Assembly (NCBI GenBank): GCA_963759055.1
Contig: CAVWYD010000017.1
Location: 46,485 to 110,484, forward strand
Reading direction: 5' to 3'
From: Thiosocius sp963759055
GTDB lineage: Bacteria; Pseudomonadota; Gammaproteobacteria; Chromatiales; Chromatiaceae
Length of the DNA: 64,000 bases
Numbering within the stretch: the first letter of the stretch is position 1; each line of letters opens with the position of its first letter. Positions 44,535-53,676 of this stretch are shown one piece after another. Made by a program: the position numbers and the translations under genes. The notes under the pieces were generated by a model. That model was given only the letters and a program-made list of their open reading frames with translations, ran no database searches and was not told the origin of the DNA.

Positions 44535-45254
44535 ATGCAACAAGGCGACGAACAGGCAAGATTGGCGCGACAACTGCTCGCGGGCAGCTTCCATGGCGTG
44601 CTGTCGACCCATTCGCTCGAGCACGAGGGGTATCCCTTCGGCTCGGTCGTCCCCTACGTGCTGGACGCGGAAGGCAATCCACTGATGCTGCTCAGCCATC
44701 TGTCGCAACATACTGCAAACCTCGATGCGGACGGCCGTTGCGGTCTCACGGTCATGGAATCCGGCAGCGGAGACGTACAGACACGCAGCCGGCTCAGTGT
44801 CCTGGGCGATGTCGCCCGAACCGACCAGGTACCGGGTATGGAGCGCTACTTCGAATACTTTCCGCAAACACGGGTCTACCACGAACAACTGGGATTTCGT
44901 TTCTACAGTTTTCGACCGAACCGGATTCACTGGAACGGCGGATTTGCCACCGCTCGCTGGTTCGCGGCCAGCCGGATCATCCGGGCAAACCCGCTCGGCC
45001 CCGATGTTGAGAGAAAGATCCTGACCCATATGAACCAGGACCATGTTGATAGCCTGCATCACTATCTGGGCCACCTCGGCAAGCGGGTCCCGGACTCCCC
45101 CGTAGTCATGGTGGGCATGGACGCTGAAGGCATCGATCTGCGCGTGGCCGATGAACTCCATCGTTTGCAACTGCCCAGGGAGATAAATACCGCCGAGGAA
45201 GCGCGTAGCGTTTTGATCGAGATGGCAGGCGCCGCCCCGCCCGGTGACGCCTGA
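44535..45254 (+). CDS. HugZ/HutZ-like heme utilisation family protein
   Basis: A 239-residue protein with an N-terminal split-barrel of the pyridoxamine 5'-phosphate oxidase fold (about 8-145; STHSLEHEGYPFGSVVPYVLD) and a C-terminal DUF2470 domain (about 165-235; KILTHMNQDHVDSLHHYLG). HugZ and HutZ degrade or store heme. Some relatives lack heme ligands, and the His that binds heme cannot be assigned with certainty here. It lies 31 bp after the redoxin gene. Confidence 0.85.
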   Translation: MQQGDEQARLARQLLAGSFHGVLSTHSLEHEGYPFGSVVPYVLDAEGNPLMLLSHLSQHTANLDADGRCGLTVMESGSGDVQTRSRLSVLGDVARTDQVPGMERYFEYFPQTRVYHEQLGFRFYSFRPNRIHWNGGFATARWFAASRIIRANPLGPDVERKILTHMNQDHVDSLHHYLGHLGKRVPDSPVVMVGMDAEGIDLRVADELHRLQLPREINTAEEARSVLIEMAGAAPPGDA

Positions 45255-45303
45255 GGACCGACGGGCCGGCTGCGTGTTGAATCTGATACTGTAAACAGAC
45301 CCC

Positions 45304-46638
45304 ATGCCCCGAAACCTCAAACCGACGATCGATGCCCTGCAGTCTTATCTCCGGGGCCTGGTCAATATGCGCCCGGGTGAAGGCCGTGCGATCTTTTGGT
45401 CATTCTGCTATTTCTTCTCCCTGCTGAGCAGCTACTACATACTGCGGCCGATTCGCGACGAGATGGGCATCAGCGCAGGCATAGACCAGATGCACTGGCT
45501 GTTCACCGGGACTTTCATCGTCATGCTCCTGATCGTGCCGGTGTTCGGCTGGGTCACGTCGCACTACGAGCGAAAACGCTTTCTTCCGCATATCTACTAT
45601 TTCTTCATCGCCAATATCCTGTTGTTTTACGTCCTGTTCGAATCAGACCTGGCGATCGTCCCGGTCGCCCGCAGTTTTTTCATCTGGCTCAGCGTATTCA
45701 ACCTGTTTGTCGTATCCGTGTTCTGGAGTTTCATGGCGGACCTGTATCGAGACGAACAGGCGAAACGCCTGTTCGGTTTCATCGCGGCCGGTGGAACTCT
45801 CGGTGCCATAGCCGGCCCCGCACTGACCGCGATTCTGGTACAGCAGTTTGGTACCAGCCGGATGTTGCTGATCTCGGCGGGACTGCTTGGTCTGTCCGTG
45901 CTGTGCATCTCGCGTCTGATGGCCTGGAAGAACGCAGCGGGCGATCCGGATTCAGCGCCTGTTGGATCCGCAGGCGATCCCGAGCAACCGCTGGCAGGCG
46001 GAATCCTCGACGGGATCCTGCTGGCCGTCCGCTCCCCCTATCTGCTGGGTATCTGCCTGCTGATTTTGCTGTACAGCTCGCTGTCGACTTTTCTCTATTT
46101 TCAACAGGCCCAGATCGTCAAGGATGCATTTGACGATTCCGGCACCCGCACCGCCGTATTCGCCGGTATCGATCTTGCCGTCAATACCCTTACCCTGTTG
46201 ATACAGACATTCTTTACCGCGCGCCTGGTGCGCTGGCTGGGTCTTGGCATGACGCTGGCCCTGATTCCGCTGTTGCTGACTGTCGGCTTTCTGGTACTGG
46301 GCCTGCTACCCGTCCTGTCGGTCCTGGTCACGGTCCAGATCATCCGGCGCGCAGGCAACTACGCCATCATGCGGCCTGCCCGTGAGATGCTATACGTAGT
46401 GCTTAGCCGTGAAGAAAAATACAAGGCGAAAAACTTCATTGACACCGTGGTCTATCGCGGGGGCGATGCGGCAAGCTCGTGGGTCTATGCCGGCATGCGC
46501 AGTCTCGGCCTGAGCCTTTCGACCATCGCATGGATCGCCATCCCCCTGTCCCTGTTGTGGGCCTGGGTCGCCTTGCGGCTGGGACGACGGCAGACTGCCA
46601 TGGCGGAACAGCAAACAGTCGAAATACGGGAGAAATGA
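45304..46638 (+). CDS. MFS/ATP-ADP-translocase-like membrane transporter
   Basis: A 444-residue protein with 12 predicted spans. It opens LRGLVNMRPGEGRAIFWSFC and SSYYILRPIRDEMGI, motifs of the nucleotide transporter (Npt/TLC)-related branch of the major facilitator superfamily. Free-living bacteria often carry such proteins without known nucleotide exchange, so the substrate is open. It is followed by the aldo/keto reductase gene after one base and probably cotranscribed. Confidence 0.82.
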   Translation: MPRNLKPTIDALQSYLRGLVNMRPGEGRAIFWSFCYFFSLLSSYYILRPIRDEMGISAGIDQMHWLFTGTFIVMLLIVPVFGWVTSHYERKRFLPHIYYFFIANILLFYVLFESDLAIVPVARSFFIWLSVFNLFVVSVFWSFMADLYRDEQAKRLFGFIAAGGTLGAIAGPALTAILVQQFGTSRMLLISAGLLGLSVLCISRLMAWKNAAGDPDSAPVGSAGDPEQPLAGGILDGILLAVRSPYLLGICLLILLYSSLSTFLYFQQAQIVKDAFDDSGTRTAVFAGIDLAVNTLTLLIQTFFTARLVRWLGLGMTLALIPLLLTVGFLVLGLLPVLSVLVTVQIIRRAGNYAIMRPAREMLYVVLSREEKYKAKNFIDTVVYRGGDAASSWVYAGMRSLGLSLSTIAWIAIPLSLLWAWVALRLGRRQTAMAEQQTVEIREK

Positions 46639-46639
46639 C

Positions 46640-47575
46640 ATGAACAATCGGTACCACCGGATAGATCGACGCGATTTCATGAGGCTCATGACCGGACTCG
46701 CGGGTGGCACCCTCCTGTACCCCGGAATCACCTTTGCCGAGGGCCGGACGAGTATCAGAAAACCCATCCCTTCCAGCAACGAGCAGATCCCGGTCATCGG
46801 CATGGGCACCTCCCGCACCTTCAATGCCGCCGGTGACCAGGAAGTCATCACCCGACTTGGCGAGGTACTGGAGACATTCTTCGGAAATGGCGGAACGGTG
46901 ATCGATTCCTCACCGATGTACGGTTCATCCGAGCAGGTGCTTGGCGAACTGTTGCAGACGGTCCGCAGTCGAAGCGGGCTGTTTGCGGCCACCAAGGTCT
47001 GGACCGACGGACGCGAATCCGGCATCCGGCAGATGGAGCAGTCGCGCAGACTCTGGGGCATCGAGCGGTTTGACCTCATCCAGATACACAACCTGCGGGA
47101 CTGGAAGGTTCACTACCAGACGCTTCAGGCGATGAAGGCCGAGGGTCGCATTCGCTATATCGGGATCACCACATCGCATGGACGTGACCATGAAGAATTG
47201 CTGTCCGTAATGAAAAAGCACCCCTTCGACTTCGTGCAGTTCAGTTACAACATCGGCAACCGCGAGGTGGAACGTGCGCTGCTTCCGCTGGCCGCCGATC
47301 GCGGCATTGCAGTGATCGTCAACCGGCCGTTCGCGCGCGGCAGCCTGTTTGGCGCAACCAAAGGTCAGCCTCTACCCGACTGGGCAGCCGATATTGATAG
47401 TGCAAGCTGGGGACAGTTCTTCCTCAAGTATGTCGTATCCCACCCGGCGGTGACCTGCGCCATACCCGCCACGTCGAAGGTACACCACATGCTCGACAAC
47501 ATGGGCGCCGGTTTCGGCAGGCTGCCTGACCCGGCGATGCGCAGGCGGATGGAGACCTATTTCGAGGCCTTGTGA
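46640..47575 (+). CDS. Aldo/keto reductase with a twin-arginine leader
   Basis: A 311-residue protein. The N-terminus has IDRRDFMRLMTGLAGGTLLYPG, a twin-arginine-like leader, so it is probably exported folded. The aldo/keto reductase barrel has DSSPMYGSSEQVLGELL with the catalytic Tyr, ATKVW with the Lys, and LIQIHNLRDW with the His region. The cofactor would be NAD(P)H in the cytosol before export, which makes exported members puzzling. The substrate is unknown. Confidence 0.87.
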   Translation: MNNRYHRIDRRDFMRLMTGLAGGTLLYPGITFAEGRTSIRKPIPSSNEQIPVIGMGTSRTFNAAGDQEVITRLGEVLETFFGNGGTVIDSSPMYGSSEQVLGELLQTVRSRSGLFAATKVWTDGRESGIRQMEQSRRLWGIERFDLIQIHNLRDWKVHYQTLQAMKAEGRIRYIGITTSHGRDHEELLSVMKKHPFDFVQFSYNIGNREVERALLPLAADRGIAVIVNRPFARGSLFGATKGQPLPDWAADIDSASWGQFFLKYVVSHPAVTCAIPATSKVHHMLDNMGAGFGRLPDPAMRRRMETYFEAL

Positions 47576-47597
47576 GCCGCCCTGCTCCTCATGACCA

Positions 47598-48272
47598 TCA
47601 ATCGCCACTTCCGGGTATCGTGATAAGACCAAGCTGGTTGACCCGCACCGACAACCACCAGATCGCTATCATGCCGGCGGCCATTGCCAGCAACATCTGC
47701 AAAACCATGAGCACGGCCAGATTTTGCAGGCTACCCGACACCGCGGGTTGCCAGGCCTCGATCGCCAGCAGACCCAGCAACATGCCCAGATTTGACAGCG
47801 GCAGGAACAGCCAGGGCGGCATCCCCCGCTGCATTGACTGACTGTTGAGGCAACCGCTCAGCAGCATCCCCAGGTTGCAGCCGATCAACATACCGGCATA
47901 GCTCCAGGGCGCAATGCCGAGTTTCACCCAGAGGCTGCCTAGGCCGGAGCCGCCGAGGGTGGTACACCAGCCGGCCAGCATCACCAGCCCGGCCGCACCG
48001 AAGTCCAGTGCTGCACCGAACAACATGCCAAGTTGGCCCATCAGCAGCATGATCAGCAGTGTCTTCAGGTAAAAGATCCCGCGCCAGCCTGCAACCAGTT
48101 GCAGGGCCCAGAGCGACACCGCGAGTGTGGTCAGCAGGGTCACCAGCAATCGCTCGGATAGAGCGACGTCCAGCGCCTGCGATGTCAAAAACAGGGTCGC
48201 CATGACGAGCAGGGCCAGACTCCAGGCCCCGTGCTCCCCAGGTTGCGTCGGTTCAGATCGAACCAAGGGCAT
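47598..48272 (-). CDS. Hypothetical membrane protein, weakly YwiC-like
   Basis: A 224-residue protein with about seven hydrophobic segments. It opens QPGEHGAWSLALLVMATLF, which recalls the GEHGAW motif of YwiC-like proteins, and continues with LAGWCTTLGGSGLGSLW. Function unknown. Its start overlaps the sufU end by 20 bp on the same strand, so it may be the last gene of the cox-suf transcription unit. Confidence 0.7.
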   Translation of the reverse strand: MPLVRSEPTQPGEHGAWSLALLVMATLFLTSQALDVALSERLLVTLLTTLAVSLWALQLVAGWRGIFYLKTLLIMLLMGQLGMLFGAALDFGAAGLVMLAGWCTTLGGSGLGSLWVKLGIAPWSYAGMLIGCNLGMLLSGCLNSQSMQRGMPPWLFLPLSNLGMLLGLLAIEAWQPAVSGSLQNLAVLMVLQMLLAMAAGMIAIWWLSVRVNQLGLITIPGSGD

Positions 48273-48684
48273 CGTCCAGCGCCTCCCAGGACAGCAGCAC
48301 GCAACGACGACGTGCCGGGTATTCGCGAACTGCGGAAAGTGCCTGCAGGTCCTCGGGGGGTTCAGTCAGTTCGGCGCCATCCCCCTTCTGGAACCACGCC
48401 TTCATGTCAGCACAAAGCTGGCGCGCCTCCTTCGCGCTGCGACCCTGAGCCGCCTCCGTCATCATCGACGCTGATGCAATGCAGACCGAACAACCGCGGC
48501 CGCGGAACTTCACCTGTGCGAGGTGGCCATCATGCAGATACACGCCGACCTCGACCTCGTCGCCACAGCGCGGGTTGTCTCCCCGGCGTACGACATCCGC
48601 CCCCTGCAGCTCACCCTCGCACTTGTTGTGCGGATGACGGTAGTGCCTGAGCAGGGTCTCTTTGTACAGACTGTGATCAGTCAT
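48253..48684 (-). CDS. sufU: SufU-type iron-sulfur/sulfur-transfer protein
   Basis: A 143-residue IscU-fold protein of the SufU branch. The three zinc or sulfur-acceptor cysteines are in NPRCGDEVEV, GCSVCIASASMM and ARRRCVLLSWEAL. The family accepts sulfur from SufS, and some members act as a zinc-dependent partner rather than a scaffold. It lies directly downstream of sufS, ten bases away, and is coupled to it. Confidence 0.93.
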   Translation of the reverse strand: MTDHSLYKETLLRHYRHPHNKCEGELQGADVVRRGDNPRCGDEVEVGVYLHDGHLAQVKFRGRGCSVCIASASMMTEAAQGRSAKEARQLCADMKAWFQKGDGAELTEPPEDLQALSAVREYPARRRCVLLSWEALDDALGSI

Positions 48685-48693
48685 CCAGGCCTC

Positions 48694-49956
48694 TTAAGAA
48701 AACAGGCGTCGTGCACTGTCGACCGCACGCACCAGCGCCTCAACATCATCCATGCCGTTGTAAACGCCGAAGCTGGCCCGGGCGGTGGCGACCAGACCGA
48801 GACTGCGCATCAGCGGCTGCGCGCAATGGTGCCCGGCGCGAATGGCGACACCCTGCTCGCCCGCCACCTGCGCCAGGTCGTGTGGATGAACAGCATCCAG
48901 AGTGAAAGAAAGGATCGCCGAGCGCGGCGTCTCCGCCGGCGGCAACAGGCGCAGCCCCGACACTTCGGCCAGCGCCCCGGCCGCGGCCGTCGTCAGCATG
49001 GTCAGGTGCGCCTGTACGCGATGGCGGTCCAGGTCCTGCAGGTAATCGGCTGCGGCAGCGAAGGCCACCGCGCCAGCCAGATTCGGTGAACCCGCCTCGA
49101 AGCGCGCCGGGGTGTCGGTCCAGGTACTATCAGCCGTGCCCTCACCAACCTCGTCCACCATGCCGCCGCCCAACAACAGCGGGGCCATCTCTTGCAACCG
49201 TTCGGCGCGACCATACAAAAGGCCGATGCCGCCGGGGCCATACATCTTGTGTGCCGAACAGGCGAGAAAGTCACAGCCCAGTTCACAGACGTCCAGCGGC
49301 AGATGCGAGACACCCTGTGCCGCGTCGACCATCACCGGGATGTCGTGGGCACGCGCAGTCGCGCACAGCTCGCGCAGCGGGTTCTCCACCCCCAGCACAT
49401 TGGATACCTGGCACAGTGCAATCAGTCGGGTCTGTGGCGCGAACAGTTCGGGCGAGCCCGCCAGGTCCAGGCTGCCATCTTCATGCAGCTCGATGATGCG
49501 CAATTCGGCACCGCGATCGCGGCAGATCCGCTGCCAGGGCAGGTAGTTGGCGTGGTGCTCCATGCGACTGACCCAGATGCGGTCACCGGGCTGCAGGCGC
49601 TCTCTTGCCCAGCCCCAGGCCACCATGTTGATCGCCTCGGTGGCAGAGCGCGTGAACACCAGTTCGTCGGCCGACGCAGCGCCCAGAAAGGTCGCCAGCC
49701 GCGCGCGCGCGAACTCGTAACGCCCGGAAGCCTCCTCCGCCAGCGGGTACAGGCCGCGATGGATGGGGCCGTAAAAGCCGCCATAGCAGTCGCTGATCGC
49801 ATCGATGACGACCTGCGGCTTGTGGGTGGTGGCTGCATTGTCCAGATAGTGCAGGCCCTGCGCGAGCGGGGCATCACGCAGCAGCGGAAAGTCCTGACGG
49901 ACAAGCAGCGGATCCAGCCTGTCGTCTGGCTTTCCATCGCGTGCCGCCGTGGCCAT
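48694..49956 (-). CDS. sufS: SufS-type cysteine desulfurase
   Basis: A 420-residue PLP enzyme that releases sulfur from cysteine. Visible are LDNAATTHKPQVVIDAI, the PLP lysine region ACSAHKMYGPGGIGLLYG and the catalytic Cys in IRAGHHCAQPLMR. The gene begins three bases after the second xdhC gene, with the whole cox cluster upstream on the same strand. A role in supplying sulfur for the Mo-CODH cofactor or its clusters is a reasonable inference from position. Confidence 0.95.
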   Translation of the reverse strand: MATAARDGKPDDRLDPLLVRQDFPLLRDAPLAQGLHYLDNAATTHKPQVVIDAISDCYGGFYGPIHRGLYPLAEEASGRYEFARARLATFLGAASADELVFTRSATEAINMVAWGWARERLQPGDRIWVSRMEHHANYLPWQRICRDRGAELRIIELHEDGSLDLAGSPELFAPQTRLIALCQVSNVLGVENPLRELCATARAHDIPVMVDAAQGVSHLPLDVCELGCDFLACSAHKMYGPGGIGLLYGRAERLQEMAPLLLGGGMVDEVGEGTADSTWTDTPARFEAGSPNLAGAVAFAAAADYLQDLDRHRVQAHLTMLTTAAAGALAEVSGLRLLPPAETPRSAILSFTLDAVHPHDLAQVAGEQGVAIRAGHHCAQPLMRSLGLVATARASFGVYNGMDDVEALVRAVDSARRLFS

Positions 49957-49959
49957 ACC

Positions 49960-50778
49960 TCAACGCCCGGCGGAGCGCAGCCGCCGTTCCTGATCCAGCT
50001 TCTCGCGCATACGCAGACCACTGCCTCCCCGGCGCAACAGCACGATCTCGCTCATCACACACAAAGCGATCTCCTCCGGCGTGCGTGCGCCCAGATCCAG
50101 GCCGCAGGGCGCCATAACCCGCGCGATGTCACCCTCGTCAAAGCCCTCTTCGCGCAGGTAGTCCAGCACCAGCCGGGAGCGCTTGCGACTGGCGACCAGT
50201 GCGATGTAACCGGCCTCGGAGCGGAGCGCACGTTTCATGGATTCATGATCACCCTTGTGCTGGGTCGCAATCACCACATAGTCACCGGCCGCCGGTTGCA
50301 GTTGTTCGTAGTCCATGTCGTCGGTGATCAGACGGCTGGCGTCGGGATATCTGTCCCAATCCACACCGGGGTCGTTCACGATCACCTTGAGTCCGAGCAG
50401 ATCGCCAAAGATGCACAGCGACTCGGCCACCCTGCCGTGTCCCATGATCCACAAACCGGGTCTGGGCAGCACCGGCTCCACGTAGACCCGCATGCTGCCC
50501 CCGCAGGGCATGCCGGCACCGAGCATCTCGTCGTCCAGATCGATATCCAGCATCGCCGTCTCCCCCTTTTCCATGCACTCGAGCGCCTTTTCGCAGGTGC
50601 CCGACTCGGCGCAACCGCCGCCCACCCAGCCGGCCACGACCCGGCCCTGATGGTCGATCACGGCCTTGGATGAGGTCTTGGCCGATACCGAGCCGACCGT
50701 CTCCACCACCGTCGCGATGGCAAACGGCTGGCCGCTCTGTTGCAGGTCCTGAATGACTTCGAAGATCTCTTTCGCCAT
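49960..50778 (-). CDS. XdhC/CoxI-family protein (first copy by position)
   Basis: A 272-residue protein from the ATG at 50778 (MAKEIFEVIQDLQQSGQPFA). It has the XdhC/CoxI N-terminal domain with WVGGGCAESGTCEKAL and a Rossmann-like C-terminal half (LWIMGHGRVAESLCIF, VIVNDPGVDW, ATQHKGDHESMKRAL). XdhC binds molybdenum cofactor and helps sulfuration and insertion into xanthine-dehydrogenase-family enzymes. A second XdhC-like protein is encoded at 51418-52467, matching the coxF/coxI pair of other cox clusters. Confidence 0.92.
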   Translation of the reverse strand: MAKEIFEVIQDLQQSGQPFAIATVVETVGSVSAKTSSKAVIDHQGRVVAGWVGGGCAESGTCEKALECMEKGETAMLDIDLDDEMLGAGMPCGGSMRVYVEPVLPRPGLWIMGHGRVAESLCIFGDLLGLKVIVNDPGVDWDRYPDASRLITDDMDYEQLQPAAGDYVVIATQHKGDHESMKRALRSEAGYIALVASRKRSRLVLDYLREEGFDEGDIARVMAPCGLDLGARTPEEIALCVMSEIVLLRRGGSGLRMREKLDQERRLRSAGR

Positions 50779-50788
50779 GAAACGCCTC

Positions 50789-51421
50789 TTACGCGGAAAC
50801 CAGATTTTTGAATGCACCGGCCGCTGCACCAAGGCGCTGCCGCAGCTGCTGGTAGGCCTCGGGGGTATCCAGGTCGAACACCAGATGGTCGTTGTCCATC
50901 TCCAGGGCCGTGACCAGCTCCGGATGCTTCTGTATCAGACGCTTGCAACCGAGGTTGCGGTCGCCGGCCAGGATCTTTTGGCGATGTTCGTACGCCAGTA
51001 CGATCGGGTTGCCACGCTCACCCTTGTAGGTCGGCACCAGGACCGAGGTCGGGCAGTGCGCGAACGCATCGGTGAGCTGGCGCAGATCCTCTGCCGCCAT
51101 GAGTGGCAGGTCGGCCAGGCACACCAGCACGGCATCGCAGGCCTGCTGCAGCGCACGCATGCCGCAGTGCACCGAGGTCATCTGCCCTTCCGTGTAATTG
51201 TCATTGCAGACGATCTGCAGCGGCAGGCCGCTCAATAGCTCGCGGGCGGTCTGCTGTTCGTGGCCGACCACCACCACCAGCTCCTGCAATCCGGCCTGCA
51301 AAAGCGTCTCGGCGGTGCGGCGCAACAGCGGTTGGCCGGCCACTGGCAGCGTCAGCTTGTTGACTGAACCCATGCGGCGCGACTCCCCCGCGGCGAGCAG
51401 GATGGCCGAAAAGCTGCTCAT
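50789..51421 (-). CDS. mocA: MocA-like molybdenum cofactor cytidylyltransferase
   Basis: A 210-residue nucleotidyltransferase beginning MSSFSAILLAAGESRRMG, the classic nucleotide-binding loop, followed by CLADLPLMAAEDLRQL with the metal-binding Asp. It would convert molybdopterin to its cytosine dinucleotide form, which CODH uses. The ATG overlaps the end of the XdhC-YHS gene by four bases (51418-51421). It lies in the cox operon, ten bases before the next XdhC gene. Confidence 0.9.
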   Translation of the reverse strand: MSSFSAILLAAGESRRMGSVNKLTLPVAGQPLLRRTAETLLQAGLQELVVVVGHEQQTARELLSGLPLQIVCNDNYTEGQMTSVHCGMRALQQACDAVLVCLADLPLMAAEDLRQLTDAFAHCPTSVLVPTYKGERGNPIVLAYEHRQKILAGDRNLGCKRLIQKHPELVTALEMDNDHLVFDLDTPEAYQQLRQRLGAAAGAFKNLVSA

Positions 51422-52467
51422 CCCACCCCCTGTGCGGCCGGATAACCTTGCGGGTCTTTGTCGAAGGCATGTTGACAGCCGGCGCAGCAAAAATAATAAC
51501 TGCGGCCCTGATGGTGGCTGACGAATTCCGCGCCGGCGATCTGCACGCTCATACCGCACACCGGATCCGTAGCACTGGTGGGCACCGCGCTGCCGCAGCA
51601 ACTTCCCGTCTGCACTGAAGACGCAGATTTATCCGCACGACCAATGTCTGCCTGTTTACTGACTGCGGACATGGATTCGATCATGGCCTCGTCACGGCGC
51701 GCCCGGATCAGCCCGGCAAGCACCGATACCGCGATCTCCTCCGGCGTGACCGCACCGATCTCGATGCCGGCCGGCGAGATAATCGCATCCACCCGAGCCG
51801 GGTCCTGGCCTCTTTCCTTGAGATAGCTACGCAACTTGTCCGCCTTGCGCTCACTGGCGATGAACGCGATATAGGGCGAAGCGGCGGTGAGCGCTGCCTC
51901 CAGGCCGGGCTCGTCGCGCTTACCCTGCGTAGCCACCACCACCATCGGCGGCACGCCACAGCGAAGCGCTTCCAGTTCGAGGCCATCGATAATCTGTACC
52001 GCCTGCGGGAACATCTCGGCGTCGGCGCCGGGGAACGCAGCATGCACGGCGAAGCCGGCATGATGGGCCAGCACGCCCAGGGTCTGCGCAGCGGGCGAGG
52101 CGCCGATGATCAGCAGCGCCGGACGGGCGATCACGGGGTCGATGAAGATATCCAAGGTGCCTCCACTGTGACAGGTCATGCCGAAGTCGATGATACCGGC
52201 CTCCACCTGTCCGTCCTTGGTCGGGCTGACACGGATCAGGCGTGCCTGGCCGTCCTTCAGGGCCTTTTTGGCGGTATCGAGCACCGCAGGCTGCGCGCAA
52301 CCGCCACCGATCCAGCCGATCAGTTCGCCGTCGGCGGTGACCAGGGCCTTCGCCCCCGGTTTGGCCGAGGTGGGCGATTCGCAACGCACCACCGTCGCCA
52401 GCACAAAGGGTGTGCCACTCGCCTTGAGTTCCTGTGCCTTGTCCAGCACCGCATCGCTGTGCAACAT
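51418..52467 (-). CDS. coxF: XdhC/CoxF-family protein fused to a YHS domain
   Basis: A 349-residue protein. The N-terminal XdhC/CoxF part (about 1-270) has WIGGGCAQPAVLDTAKKAL, DFGMTCHSGGTLDIF and ISPAGIEIGAVTPEEIAVSV. A Ser/Cys-rich linker (TGSCCGSAVP) leads to a YHS domain at the end with DPVCGMSVQ and YYFCCAGCQHAFDKDP. YHS domains bind metals through Cys/His, and the extra domain is unusual for this family. It is part of the cox operon between coxE and mocA. Confidence 0.88.
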   Translation of the reverse strand: MLHSDAVLDKAQELKASGTPFVLATVVRCESPTSAKPGAKALVTADGELIGWIGGGCAQPAVLDTAKKALKDGQARLIRVSPTKDGQVEAGIIDFGMTCHSGGTLDIFIDPVIARPALLIIGASPAAQTLGVLAHHAGFAVHAAFPGADAEMFPQAVQIIDGLELEALRCGVPPMVVVATQGKRDEPGLEAALTAASPYIAFIASERKADKLRSYLKERGQDPARVDAIISPAGIEIGAVTPEEIAVSVLAGLIRARRDEAMIESMSAVSKQADIGRADKSASSVQTGSCCGSAVPTSATDPVCGMSVQIAGAEFVSHHQGRSYYFCCAGCQHAFDKDPQGYPAAQGVG

Positions 52468-52488
52468 CCCCTCGTCCTCTCGTTCTCG

Positions 52489-53676
52489 TCAGAGCCCGGT
52501 CAGCACCGGCTCCAGGGCCTGCAGACTTTCCAGGTTGTGCGCCGGGGCGAACAGGTCCAGCTGAGGTAGCGCCGCCTGCATGCCCTGGGTCCTGGGTTCG
52601 TAGCCACTGCGCCCCAACAGCGGGTTAAGCCAGATGAGCTTGCGGCATCGCCCCTTGATACGCACCAGTTCCTCGACCAGGCGTTCCGGCTCGCCGGTGT
52701 CCAGGCCGTCGCTGACGATGACCACCAGGCTGCGGCTGTTGAGCAGCCGGGCATATTCATCGTTGAAACTGCCCAGGCACTCACCGATGCGGGTGCCGCC
52801 GGACCAGCCTTGCGAGATCAGGGTCAGGCTTTCACGCATGCGCGCCTGATCCGACTGGCGCAGCGCATCGGTGATCGGCACCAGGCGCGTGTGGTAGGCG
52901 AACGCCGCGGCGTCGCGGAAGGCATTCACGATACCCCGGGCGAAGCGCAGGAACACAGTGCTGTACAGCGACATGGAACGACTCACGTCAACGATCAGGA
53001 TCAATCTGGGCTGGCGTCGGCAGCGACGCCGATAGGCCAGCTGCAGCGGCATACCACCAAAGCGCAGGCACTGACGCAGGGTGCCGCGCAGGTGGATGCG
53101 GCGCCCCTGCCGCTGCACCCGCTGACGGCGTATCAGGCGACGGCGCATCTTGCGCGCCAGGCGTTCCACCAGCTGCTCCATGGCCCGCATCTGGCCACTG
53201 TCTGCGAGCAACTGGAAATCTGTCTTGGCCATGTGTTCGGCGACACTGGCACCTTCGCGGGTGCCTCCTTCAGCGACGTCGGCACCGTCACCGCTGCCCT
53301 CGGCGTCAGCCTCGGCCGCCGAATCCTGGCGGCGGCCCGGCGGTCCGTCCTGTCGGTTCAGCTCACGGTCCACGGGTGCTGCCGGCATGGACTGATAGCT
53401 GCTGCGCATATTGGTGGACCGCCAGTAGGCATCGAACAGCTCATCGAAGCGTTCCCATTCGTCCTGGTCCGAACACAACAACGCCCGCAGACCCCAGCGC
53501 AGGCGCTGCCCATCGGTCAGGCCGCAGCTCAGGGCAACACGCTGGGCATCGATCTCTTCTGCCACGCCGACGTGAAAATCATTCACGCGCACGAGTCGCA
53601 CGAACTCTACCAGCCGCCCCTGCAGGTCAGCGGCCAGGCCAGGATCGGCCGAATCCTGAGCCGGGGCCAGGTTCAT
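52489..53676 (-). CDS. coxE: CoxE-like von Willebrand factor A protein
   Basis: A 395-residue cytosolic protein with a C-terminal VWA domain (about 220-390). Its MIDAS residues are in LILIVDVSRSMSLYSTVFLR, with VVIVSDGLDTGEPERLVEEL as the later acidic motif. The N-terminal region is helical and rich in Arg and Gln. CoxE partners with the MoxR ATPase CoxD to insert the copper-sulfur centre or otherwise mature CODH. Its start overlaps coxD by four bases. Confidence 0.92.
   Translation of the reverse strand: MNLAPAQDSADPGLAADLQGRLVEFVRLVRVNDFHVGVAEEIDAQRVALSCGLTDGQRLRWGLRALLCSDQDEWERFDELFDAYWRSTNMRSSYQSMPAAPVDRELNRQDGPPGRRQDSAAEADAEGSGDGADVAEGGTREGASVAEHMAKTDFQLLADSGQMRAMEQLVERLARKMRRRLIRRQRVQRQGRRIHLRGTLRQCLRFGGMPLQLAYRRRCRRQPRLILIVDVSRSMSLYSTVFLRFARGIVNAFRDAAAFAYHTRLVPITDALRQSDQARMRESLTLISQGWSGGTRIGECLGSFNDEYARLLNSRSLVVIVSDGLDTGEPERLVEELVRIKGRCRKLIWLNPLLGRSGYEPRTQGMQAALPQLDLFAPAHNLESLQALEPVLTGL

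Noticed and set aside
49192..50673. Plus-strand open frame of about 490 codons
   Set aside because: Antisense to sufS and the adjacent xdhC gene, both of which have clear motifs.
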